Positions 16,475-23,762 of a stretch of DNA of 64,000 nt are shown here, one piece after another. Position 1 is the first letter of the stretch. Every line of letters starts with the position of its first letter. Made by a program: the position numbers and the translations under genes. Below the pieces are notes generated by a model. It saw nothing but the letters and a program-made list of their open reading frames with translations, was not told the origin of the DNA and searched no databases. The stretch lies in contig NZ_CP011456.1 in NCBI RefSeq assembly GCF_001277295.1, positions 4,220,001 through 4,284,000 on the forward strand, read 5' to 3'. Source of the DNA: Anabaena sp. WA102. Its GTDB lineage: Bacteria > Cyanobacteriota > Cyanobacteriia > Cyanobacteriales > Nostocaceae.

Positions 16475-17691
16475 TTCCAAATCATTACTCAGCAAAACTC
16501 AGTGACCTTGACTTGGCAATGGTGGTACACATTCCACCTGGAGGTAATTGGAAAAATATTCCAACTTCCATACCATCTCAACGTTTAGTTCAAATTCGAG
16601 AAAGTTATGCTCAGGGTAAGGGAAGCCGCTCTACTTACTATGGGCGATTACACCCAGATGCACCAGCTTACACAATCAACACTTACTTTAATCGTCCTGG
16701 TAATGGCTGTCATCTCCATTATGACTATGCAGGTGGTCAGCATCGGGTCATTAGCCAACGTGAAGCAGCAAGGCTTCAAAGCTTCCCAGATAATTTTTGT
16801 TTCCTGGGATCTCGTACTGCGATTAATACACAAATAGGTAATGCTGTTCCACCACTTCTGGCATATCAAATCGCCTTGCATTTAGGATCACCGGGAATGT
16901 TTGTAGATATCTTCTCAGGAGCAGGGGGGTTAGCACTAGGATTCAAATGGGCTGGTTGGCAACCTATAGTCGCTAACGATATTGAGCGCATAGCTCTGGA
17001 AACTTATGCTAAAAATATTGATTCTTCTGTAATTGTTGGAGATATTAGGGATGATCAAGTTTTTTCAAAAATTGTTTCATTAGCTGTTGCTGCAAGACAA
17101 AGTAAACCTGATTCTAAATTGTTTGTTTTGGGAGGTCCACCATGTCAAGGATTTTCTACTGCTGGTAATGCTAGGTCAATGCAGGATGAGCGTAATTCAC
17201 TATTTAAAAATTATCAACGAATTATTGAAGCAATAAATCCAGATGGTTTTGTTTTTGAGAACGTTATGGGTTTATTAAGTATGGAAAATGGTTTAGTTTT
17301 TCAGCAAATAAAAACTGCTCTTGAATCAGTAACAGATAATCTTTCAACTTGGAAAGTAGATACAGCAAATTATGGAATTCCACAAAGGCGCAAGCGTGTA
17401 ATTTTGATCGGTTTGCAGCAAGAAAAACAGCCTATTCCACCTCCCACACCTGTATGTGATTCAGATGGAAGCGGTTTACTAGGTCTTTCACCAGTAGTCA
17501 GAGTTGATGAAGCCATCAGTGATCTACCACCTTTAGAAGCTGGACAGGATGGAGAACATCTTGATTACATAATGCCAGCACTAACTAAATACCAATCCTT
17601 AATGCGTAATATAATCACACCTGCACAGTATTTAAAAAAATTGCACGATAAAGAAATTTACACTTCTGTCTCTATTCAAGGTTTAAATTAA
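16471..17691 (+). CDS. C5-cytosine DNA methyltransferase, circularly permuted
   Basis: The start at 16471 overlaps the previous stop. In ordinary enzymes motifs run I-IV-VI-VIII-target domain-IX-X. Here the N-terminus begins inside the target-domain/IX part (GRLHPDAPAYTINTYFNRPG, then QREAARLQSFPD near 95 = motif IX, GNAVPPLLAYQIA near 124 = motif X). Only then come motif I (DIFSGAGGLALGF, 146), the catalytic PCQG loop (GGPPCQGFS, Cys 225), FENV (motif VI) and QRRKRVILIG (motif VIII). The protein ends about 90 residues after VIII, in what is normally the front of the target domain. All catalytic residues are kept, so it should be active. Such permutation is known for a few enzymes, for example M.BssHII. 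Confidence 0.9.
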   Translation: MIPNHYSAKLSDLDLAMVVHIPPGGNWKNIPTSIPSQRLVQIRESYAQGKGSRSTYYGRLHPDAPAYTINTYFNRPGNGCHLHYDYAGGQHRVISQREAARLQSFPDNFCFLGSRTAINTQIGNAVPPLLAYQIALHLGSPGMFVDIFSGAGGLALGFKWAGWQPIVANDIERIALETYAKNIDSSVIVGDIRDDQVFSKIVSLAVAARQSKPDSKLFVLGGPPCQGFSTAGNARSMQDERNSLFKNYQRIIEAINPDGFVFENVMGLLSMENGLVFQQIKTALESVTDNLSTWKVDTANYGIPQRRKRVILIGLQQEKQPIPPPTPVCDSDGSGLLGLSPVVRVDEAISDLPPLEAGQDGEHLDYIMPALTKYQSLMRNIITPAQYLKKLHDKEIYTSVSIQGLN

Positions 17692-17724
17692 GTCAAAAAG
17701 TAATATACTAGGAGATGCTTAAAA

Positions 17725-19050
17725 GTGATTGACATAACGAATAAAGACTTATACGAGGCATCGTTAAAAGAACTCCAAAAGTATGGAAACAGTGTAGGGC
17801 GAAATTTCAAAGGTCGCTTAACTCAGGTTTTTCTGGCATTGAAATTTTGGCGAAGTGAAATCCCAAGTATTTTCTCCGATCAATCTGTCTCAGCCTTAAT
17901 TATTCAGAAAAATATAGATGACTTATACAGTAAAGAATCTAGACCATCAAATAACTGCGTACTCAGGTTATTTGATAACAACTATCTGGCTAAAACTGGT
18001 GTTGTTGGTCTTGGGAATACTTCTCCTCAAAATACTTGGAGAAACAACTTCCGCCTTCAGAAAGGAATAGTTTGTTATGCCTCTTCAAAAGATTTAGCTG
18101 ACCATGATTTTTTGAATCAAAATCGTTTGAATTGCCGATATCTTCAACCTGTACAACAAGGTAGCTTAAAAAATGCCACTTGTATATTATGTCAAAGTGA
18201 GGCTAAATACCGAGGCGAAGAACAACCAAAATGGCTTCGCGCCGAAACAACTGTGCGGGGAGAAAGCTATTCTCTTGTAGATATGGCAAACATACAAAAT
18301 TTTCTACCACATATAGCCCCAAATGGGCAACGTATACCTATATTACCTTTGATAGTTGCCTTGTATCATGACCCATTACCTGGTATTTATGTTAGTCGCA
18401 AGGAAGTTGATATTAATGATTTTGCAAGTGACTATGGCTTCTCTCAAGAAGAATTAATCGTATACTTTGAGGATAAGAAACAGAATCAGTATAATCTACA
18501 ACTATTGGAAAATTTTCCGTCAGTAGATTACACCCCTATTTCACAAAGCTTATTAAAGGCAGTTGTTTCAGTTCCAGCAATTTCAAAACTTTCATCTGAT
18601 AGACAGATTAAAGAGATTCCAAATCCAATACTTTCAGAAGTAGAAATACCTGAACCAGGATCAAATAGTGGTTGGGGCGCTCAACAATATGTAATGGAGG
18701 TTTTACGAAATAATGATTGGATTGTATACGATGTATCTCAGCAAAGATGTGGATATGACCTTTTGGCTGAAAAGGGTAACAAACGAAAATATATTGAAGT
18801 TAAAAGTTCATTAGGTTCTTGTTCTCCAACTTTAACTGAAAGAGAGTGGCAAAAAGCAAAAGAATATGGTTCAGATTACTGGTTGGCTATCATTGAGAAC
18901 TTTAGAGTGGAGTCACAAAACCCGATATACTGGATTCATAACCCTACTGAAAACTGTAACGCCAGAGAAATAACCGTCATACAATACTCCATTAATCGTA
19001 GTTCGTGGTTAGTAGCAGTTAATGATGATTTAGACATTGAAAAATTATGA
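17725..19050 (+). CDS. probable restriction endonuclease with DUF3883 domain
   Basis: A GTG start with AGGAG upstream gives 441 residues. The last ~130 residues are a DUF3883-like PD-(D/E)xK fold: GWGAQQYVMEVLRNNDW, then GYDLLAEKGNKRKYIEVKSS (Asp of GYD and E-V-K of the catalytic strand), then EREWQKAKEYGSDYWLAII. The first ~170 residues (ELQKYGNSVGRNFKGRLTQVF, CILCQSEAKYRGEEQPKWLR) are not a family I can name and may be the DNA-recognition part. The gene follows the two methyltransferases by 34 bp and closes the operon, so a nuclease for the same site is the natural reading. Adenine plus cytosine methylation would suit a site that is not symmetric or has separate strand protection. Confidence 0.75.
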   Translation: MIDITNKDLYEASLKELQKYGNSVGRNFKGRLTQVFLALKFWRSEIPSIFSDQSVSALIIQKNIDDLYSKESRPSNNCVLRLFDNNYLAKTGVVGLGNTSPQNTWRNNFRLQKGIVCYASSKDLADHDFLNQNRLNCRYLQPVQQGSLKNATCILCQSEAKYRGEEQPKWLRAETTVRGESYSLVDMANIQNFLPHIAPNGQRIPILPLIVALYHDPLPGIYVSRKEVDINDFASDYGFSQEELIVYFEDKKQNQYNLQLLENFPSVDYTPISQSLLKAVVSVPAISKLSSDRQIKEIPNPILSEVEIPEPGSNSGWGAQQYVMEVLRNNDWIVYDVSQQRCGYDLLAEKGNKRKYIEVKSSLGSCSPTLTEREWQKAKEYGSDYWLAIIENFRVESQNPIYWIHNPTENCNAREITVIQYSINRSSWLVAVNDDLDIEKL

Positions 19051-19101
19051 CAATTAGTAACCCATTTATCAAAAATCATGTATCCCCCTTGACACTAGGG
19101 A

Positions 19102-19235
19102 CAAAATAGGGTAAATAAAAGAATAAATCCTAACAAAAACCCCATTTATCTAAAATTTCCCAGGGCAAAAATAGGGCATAAAAAAAATCAAAATTCCCAA
19201 CCAATTGCATTTACAAAAACCCCAGACAAAATAGC
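19102..19235. repeat. three CAAAATAG-type motifs at element A right end
   Basis: ACAAAATAGGGTAAA (19101-19115), GCAAAAATAGGGCATA (19165-19180) and GACAAAATAGCTTAAT (19225-19240) are spaced about 60 bp apart. The last runs directly into the crossover core. The region between the nuclease gene and the core is otherwise non-coding and A-rich. Evenly spaced copies leading to the core suggest binding sites for the recombinase or a helper protein. Confidence 0.5.
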
Positions 19236-19240
19236 TTAAT

Positions 19241-19248
19241 CTTCACGG
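19241..19248. other. element A attachment core, nifH-middle side
   Basis: Second copy of CTTCACGG, same orientation as 11348-11355. On the minus strand the nifH codons ATC CGT GAA end here. Without excision translation reads GAT TAA and stops immediately. Confidence 0.9.
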
Positions 19249-19534
19249 ATAGGCATAGCAAAACCACCACATACAACGTCACCTAGTACGTCGTAAGATA
19301 CGAAATCTAAATCTGTGTAAGCACCGTTTTCTTCTAGGAAGTTAATAGCGGTGATAATACCACGACCGGCGCAACCTACACCGGGTTCTGGACCACCGGA
19401 TTCCACGCATTTAACGTCGCGGAAACCTTTGAGCATTACTTCATGAAGTTCTAGGTCTTCAACAGATCCTCTTTCAGCAGCCAAGTGAAGAACGGTTGTT
19501 TGAGCCTTGGAGTGAAGCATCAAACGAGTAGAGT
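19241..19534 (-). CDS. nifH: nitrogenase Fe protein, middle part between two elements
   Basis: This part encodes about residues 48-143 of NifH (STRLMLHSKAQTTVLHLAAE ... GDVVCGGFAMPIRE). Both Fe4S4-cluster ligands are present: Cys in GVGCAGRG (also holding the Arg that is ADP-ribosylated in some bacteria) and Cys in GDVVCGGFAMP. The 5' side is cut after ACTCTACTCG, where the plus-strand text changes to element B sequence (TATATTAACAATAT). The P-loop (GKGGIGKST) and switch I lie in the missing first ~47 codons, which are not found anywhere else in the window. There are no stops or frameshifts. This part needs two excisions, one on each side, to make a functional gene. Confidence 0.95.
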
Positions 19535-19562
19535 TATATTAACAATATGGGCAGTATGAGGA

Positions 19563-20930
19563 ATGATGATGAAAGCAGGTTATGTGAGGGTTTCCACCCG
19601 TGAACAGGATGAAGGTAATGCTTTGGAACAACAAACAGCACGAGTAGAAAGGGCGGGCGCTATTGTCATCTTCTCAGATGTTGAGTCCGGGCGCAGCGAC
19701 AAGAGGAAAGAATTTAATAAAATGATTGCTCAGTGCAAACAAGGCAAGATTACCGAAGTCATCTGTACTAGAATTGACCGACTAGGACGCAGCGTGGTGG
19801 GGATTCACAAAGCGATCGCCATCTTTGAGGAATACAAGGTCAAACTCACGGTTTTGGATGCCCCCGTTGACCCATCTTCCCCCTTTGGGTGGTTTTCTGT
19901 GAACCAGATGGCTGGATTGGCTGAATTTGAATCTAGGCTACTTGCTAATCGGATCAAAAATGGTATGAACTTTTTTAGAGAGCAGAAAAAGGCTTCTCCC
20001 CGGCCACCTTTTGGGTATTGTCGCGTGGATGAAAAGTATGCTCCTGATTTATCTGAGATGAATGGAATTAGTAAATGGGCGATCGCTCACAAGATGATTG
20101 AATATTTCCTCGGTGATGGGGCTACATTGAGGAGTACGGGTCAATATTTACTGCAAACTTATCATCTCAAGTGGACTGCTGCCGGACTGCGTTACTGGCT
20201 TTTAAACCCTGTACTCAGAGGATGTACCGCCTACAATATCAAGGACAATTTAAATAAACCTGAGAACTGGGATATTCATGAAGATACTCACCAACCTTTG
20301 ATTACTGAGGATATATTCAAACGCATAGTTAGAAAACTTGACGAAAATAAATCTAAATACAGCTACGGTAGAGAAAAAAAGGAAACAGAGATTTTCCCCC
20401 TAGCTGGGCAGATTATTTGTGCTGACTGCGGCTATAAATGTTTTTGTAAGAAACGAAATTCGACATATAGAGTCCGTTGCAAAAAACATGAAAACATGGG
20501 AAATGATTTTTGTAGCAACAAAATTAGTACCTATCTACCAGATATTATTTTAACGGTAGATCAAACCTTAGTAGAACGGCACAGGGAAATTAAGGAATAT
20601 GCAATTACAAATTCAAATGTGGAAACACAGGATAGCCCGGAATTGATTGCTAGACAAGAACAACTAAAATCACTGAGACTTTTACCTAAAAACCCAATAA
20701 TTCAAGATGCTATTGACCAAACAATTTTAGAGATAAATAAAATCAAACAAAAAGAAACCGTAGTTAATAAAATCAACAGCGAACTATTTGATATTCTTGC
20801 GTTTTGTTGTAGCAATATTAATTTTTGGGATGAAACACCCTGGGCGGATAAATCCTTAATATATAAAGAATTAATTGATTACGTAAAAGTTGCCAATGGT
20901 GAAATCAAAGAAGTCAAGCTGCGGGTTTAA
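19563..20930 (+). CDS. XisF-like large serine recombinase of element B
   Basis: The 455-residue serine recombinase has the N-terminal resolvase domain with the nucleophile Ser 11 in AGYVRVSTREQ and the Arg-containing loops DVESGRSDKRKEF and CTRIDRLGRSVVG. A 'recombinase' DNA-binding domain follows (RPPFGYCRVDE ... LLNPVLRGCTAYNIK), then a zinc ribbon (ICADCGYKCFCKK ... RVRCKKH, residues 280-310) and a coiled tail. The size and order match XisF, which excises the fdxN element. The first of three ATG codons lies only 28 bp from the nifH junction, so the crossover site is practically part of its promoter region. A short inverted repeat (ATATTaacAATAT) sits between. The gene is intact and is the best candidate for element B excision. 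Confidence 0.92.
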   Translation: MMMKAGYVRVSTREQDEGNALEQQTARVERAGAIVIFSDVESGRSDKRKEFNKMIAQCKQGKITEVICTRIDRLGRSVVGIHKAIAIFEEYKVKLTVLDAPVDPSSPFGWFSVNQMAGLAEFESRLLANRIKNGMNFFREQKKASPRPPFGYCRVDEKYAPDLSEMNGISKWAIAHKMIEYFLGDGATLRSTGQYLLQTYHLKWTAAGLRYWLLNPVLRGCTAYNIKDNLNKPENWDIHEDTHQPLITEDIFKRIVRKLDENKSKYSYGREKKETEIFPLAGQIICADCGYKCFCKKRNSTYRVRCKKHENMGNDFCSNKISTYLPDIILTVDQTLVERHREIKEYAITNSNVETQDSPELIARQEQLKSLRLLPKNPIIQDAIDQTILEINKIKQKETVVNKINSELFDILAFCCSNINFWDETPWADKSLIYKELIDYVKVANGEIKEVKLRV

Positions 20931-21066
20931 GCAGCCCTTGAAGTTCTACTTCAAATTCTTCTTCTGATAATAACATTAATCTCTTTCTGGTATAAGGATC
21001 TAAATACCGAATCCTATACCATTTTTTAGAGACACGAATCAATACTTGAGTCGCTGTTTCCTGCAT
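20914..21066 (-). CDS. small basic hypothetical protein overlapping recombinase end
   Basis: A 50-codon frame (MQETATQVLIRVSKKWYRIR ... KRLMLLSEEEFE ... LKPAA) converges on the serine recombinase and overlaps its last 17 bases. The composition and the S-K-K-W-Y-R-I-R-Y-L-D pattern look protein-like. No ribosome-binding site is obvious. It could be a small regulator of the recombinase or a chance frame. Confidence 0.4.
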   Translation of the reverse strand: MQETATQVLIRVSKKWYRIRYLDPYTRKRLMLLSEEEFEVELQGLLKPAA

Positions 21067-21248
21067 ATCATAATAGGTGAAGTCTTGTAACTAGTCTAGC
21101 TAGTTTTTGATATTTTTGTCTGTTTATGATGAACAAATTTATTATTCAGACACAAAATCAAATATCAAATCAAGTTTTGTGTTTCTCAAGAATCAATATT
21201 TTCATATTGTTTTGTATGAATTATTTATCAGTGTTCTCTGATTCTAAA

Positions 21249-21488
21249 CTATTCCTTAACCACCGTTGGCAATGTGTCTACATCTTGAACATTCAGGGGA
21301 AATTTTTTAACATAGTTCCCATTACGGTTAGCTTTGTAATCAGCAATCATTTCTAAGGCTTTACTAGCGGACAAGAGTAATTTAATTCCATAGCGATGTC
21401 GGAATATCAAATCAATTAATTCATGGCAGTGATTTTTTAGATCTTGTCTGTGCCTCATTAATTCATCTTCATTTACACATTTTTTCAT
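21249..21488 (-). CDS. small hypothetical protein
   Basis: This 79-residue protein is rich in His and Lys in the first half (MKKCVNEDELMRHRQDLKNHCHELIDLIFRHRYG), with a helix-rich pattern and no recognised domain. It lies just downstream of the primase-helicase gene in the same direction, with a heptamer tandem repeat in the gap, and may belong to the same plasmid-like replication block. Small His-rich ORFs at this position are often not conserved, and I cannot assign a role. Confidence 0.45.
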   Translation of the reverse strand: MKKCVNEDELMRHRQDLKNHCHELIDLIFRHRYGIKLLLSASKALEMIADYKANRNGNYVKKFPLNVQDVDTLPTVVKE

Positions 21489-21525
21489 GATTGTCAGTTG
21501 TCAGTTGTTAATTGTTAATTGTCCT
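21488..21525. repeat. heptamer short tandem repeat (STRR)
   Basis: TTGTCAG TTGTCAG TTGTTAA TTGTTAA TTGTC: degenerate 7-bp units of the short tandemly repeated repetitive kind known from heterocystous cyanobacteria. It lies upstream of the small protein at 21249-21488. Confidence 0.75.
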
Positions 21526-21546
21526 TTGTTTAAATGCCACTGACAA

Positions 21547-23724
21547 TTAACGTATTTTTCTGGACAAGCCTAGTTTTAATTCTTCGTGTCGGGTTAAAGA
21601 TTGACAATCAGCACAGGCTACAATTCCTTCAACGCCTTTACCTTTAACTTGAATATGTTCTGGACACCAATCTAAATGTGCAATTACTTGGCATAGTCTT
21701 TTGCTTCCTAATTCCCCAAATCCTTTAAACCTTGAATCCTTGTAGTAAACATAAGAACCGATGGGGAATTTGTTGTTTCTTTCAGCAATTACAGCCTCTA
21801 CATTGATTACTTCGACTACTTCGACTTCGCTACCTCGACTTCGCTCGGCACAAGTCAGTACAAGTTCGCTCAGTACAAGAAATTCTTCTGCTTTTTCTGT
21901 CTCAGTATTGGCAACTTCTCCTGATCGTTGCAACTCTTGTAATTGTGATGGTACAGATTCACCCATCACAGTAGCTTCAACCTCAATTACAGCAGTAGTT
22001 TTAGGTATTTCTATAACTACCTGTGTGATGGGTTGTGATGGGTCAAAAGCCAAATTTCCTTGTAAGGCTGTACCAGTATTCATACTTAGAGTATTTTTGA
22101 TGTTCTCATTCTCGATTGAATAATTGTCAATTTTGCCATCACACCCATCACAGGCTTGTTCTATAAGAGTTTCAACCATCACATCACCCATCATCAACCC
22201 ATCACACGACCGATCACATTTTTCTGATTCAGTATTAAAATTGCTATTATTTGGTTCTAATTCAGACAACTTTGTGATTAATGTAGAAATGTCATCATCG
22301 CTACCTGTTCTTATTTTGATGCCTTCAAAATAAGACCCTTTTCTATCTGTTCCTTTGGAAATTGGCAACTTTAACTGTGCCTGTAACAAATCAAGTAACA
22401 AACTGGTGAAACGTTTCTGAGATAACGGATTTGTGCCTGTGTTTTGCGCGTATTGACAATAGTTAGGATAAAGCCAAGTATTAGCGTTGCGATATGCAGT
22501 CCAGGATTCAGATTGACCTATATCACCTGTTGTAAATCTGATTTGTTGGGCAATACCTACATAATTTCTATATCCAGTTTCTTGTACAAGTTCTTCATCT
22601 GCCCAAGCTGCTAAAGGATTAGTTTCTGTTAGCATGGTTGCTTTTTGCTGACAGAGTAATTGGGAAGCTTCACAGTGATTTTTCAGAAGTTCCTTAGCAC
22701 GAACTTCACCCATACTCAAAACCCAGTTAAGAAGCCCTGGGATATATCCGGCAAACTCCCCAAACATTTCGCCGTTAGTCCGAAAATCTAGTAGAATCTG
22801 CTGGTCTTTACGCTCAACCTGTTGATCAAACCGGACACCAATTCGACGACGTTCTGTACCAGATGTATAATCTGATGATGCGATAGCGAAGCGCTGCTGC
22901 AAGCAGATCGCCTCATTACCAGCAATAATTATCATCCCAGGATATATAAAACCTGATGTAGATTGTTTACCCTTGACTTCGTAGGGAATTAAATCAGAAC
23001 CAGTCATGGCTTTAAGTATTGAAACCTCACCTGCAAATCTTTCTGAGTCTGTGATCACACATAGGCGTTTACCTTTGAGTGAAGCAGATTCAAAGTTAGA
23101 TTTTTCTAGTTTTTGCAGTTTTGTAGAGTGGGTGTTTCTAAGTCCTACAAGTGCTTGTGCTAATCGGGTATAAGTCCCCTTACCAGTCCCACCCTTGCCG
23201 ATGATTTCTAAATATTGTTGCCACTCTGATTTACCACTGGCGACAGCATAAAGATAAGCCCGTAAAACATCTATAGTTCCCTGGTCTTGAACTTGAGAAT
23301 TAAACCATGCTTCGATAGGTGGACAAGTTGCGATAGCGAAGCGCTCCGTAGGAATCGCAGAATATTGATAAGGTAAACACCAAGTCAGTCTATGGGCGGG
23401 ACAGTGGGGGGTAAGTTCAAGAGTTGTAGGATTTAACAGCCCGTTAATCATAGGAATGAAACCCGTAATTTCATCCCATTCTTTGACGGCTAATTTTGCT
23501 CTTAATTTGCGCTCGACTCCCGAAGTGAACCCGTGTGAGATAGGGTGAGGTCTACCATATTTGTCACAGAAATAATACTTGTAAGGTTTAATTTCTGTTT
23601 CACAAATCAATGAGACAGCATTCGAGGTTTCTAATCCCCAAATACCATCAATGTTTGCAGAATATCTGTACCATTGTTCTTCCTCTACATCCCACATTCC
23701 GCACCCCCAAGTGTCACACCCCAA
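21547..23724 (-). CDS. D5/SF3-type helicase part of a plasmid/phage primase-helicase
   Basis: 725 residues. An SF3-type ATPase core is visible: the D5_N-like stretch (LTPHCPAHRLTWCLPYQY, YLYAVASGKSEWQQYLEIIG), Walker A GKGGTGKGTY near residue 177, and a Walker B/C region (KGKRLCVITDSERFAGE, MIIIAGNE). Winged-helix sequence follows (WLYPNYCQYAQNTGTNPLSQKRFTSLL), then a long low-complexity Thr/Glu/Val-rich tail and a C-terminal Cys pair (ACADC). Such proteins open and unwind replication origins of phages and plasmids. The N-terminus starts abruptly beside an IS1634-type element. The missing zinc/TOPRIM primase half lies on the other side of that element, so the gene is split. Two short dispersed repeats are inserted in frame (22880, 23330). 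Confidence 0.85.
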   Translation of the reverse strand: MGCDTWGCGMWDVEEEQWYRYSANIDGIWGLETSNAVSLICETEIKPYKYYFCDKYGRPHPISHGFTSGVERKLRAKLAVKEWDEITGFIPMINGLLNPTTLELTPHCPAHRLTWCLPYQYSAIPTERFAIATCPPIEAWFNSQVQDQGTIDVLRAYLYAVASGKSEWQQYLEIIGKGGTGKGTYTRLAQALVGLRNTHSTKLQKLEKSNFESASLKGKRLCVITDSERFAGEVSILKAMTGSDLIPYEVKGKQSTSGFIYPGMIIIAGNEAICLQQRFAIASSDYTSGTERRRIGVRFDQQVERKDQQILLDFRTNGEMFGEFAGYIPGLLNWVLSMGEVRAKELLKNHCEASQLLCQQKATMLTETNPLAAWADEELVQETGYRNYVGIAQQIRFTTGDIGQSESWTAYRNANTWLYPNYCQYAQNTGTNPLSQKRFTSLLLDLLQAQLKLPISKGTDRKGSYFEGIKIRTGSDDDISTLITKLSELEPNNSNFNTESEKCDRSCDGLMMGDVMVETLIEQACDGCDGKIDNYSIENENIKNTLSMNTGTALQGNLAFDPSQPITQVVIEIPKTTAVIEVEATVMGESVPSQLQELQRSGEVANTETEKAEEFLVLSELVLTCAERSRGSEVEVVEVINVEAVIAERNNKFPIGSYVYYKDSRFKGFGELGSKRLCQVIAHLDWCPEHIQVKGKGVEGIVACADCQSLTRHEELKLGLSRKIR
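22880..22911. repeat. small dispersed repeat inside helicase gene
   Basis: GCGATAGCGAAGCGCTGCTG with continuation AAGCAGATCGC is almost identical to 28221-28247 in the KfrA-like gene and shares its first 16 bases with 23330-23358. Here it encodes AICLQQRFAIA in frame. Confidence 0.8.
23330..23358. repeat. small dispersed repeat inside helicase gene, second copy
   Basis: GCGATAGCGAAGCGCTCCGT and AGGAATCGC, encoding IPTERFAIA in frame on the minus strand. The ends are complementary (GCGAT ... ATCGC), typical of small mobile repeats in Nostocales. Confidence 0.75.
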
Positions 23725-23762
23725 GAAAACCGATATATTTAGTACATAAGAACTAATACCTG

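Larger units (their letters stand above)
11348..19240. mobile_element. nifH excision element A (7.9 kb)
   Basis: nifH reading is interrupted between residues 143 and 144. The insert is bounded by an 8-bp direct repeat (CTTCACGG), is 7,893 bp long, and carries a XisA/XisC-like tyrosine recombinase 110 bp inside the nifH-3' border. This is the same architecture as the known nifD and hupL elements. Joining the flanks regenerates the conserved NifH sequence without frame change. The cargo is a PD-(D/E)xK-like protein, toxin-antitoxin genes and a restriction-modification locus, all functions that can make loss of the DNA costly in dividing vegetative cells. Excision itself was not observed; the call is from sequence structure. 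Confidence 0.92.

Noticed and set aside
10911..19534. nifH fragments as ordinary pseudogene pieces
   Set aside because: Direct repeat, recombinase at the border, intact codons and exact restoration of the conserved sequence fit programmed excision better than decay.
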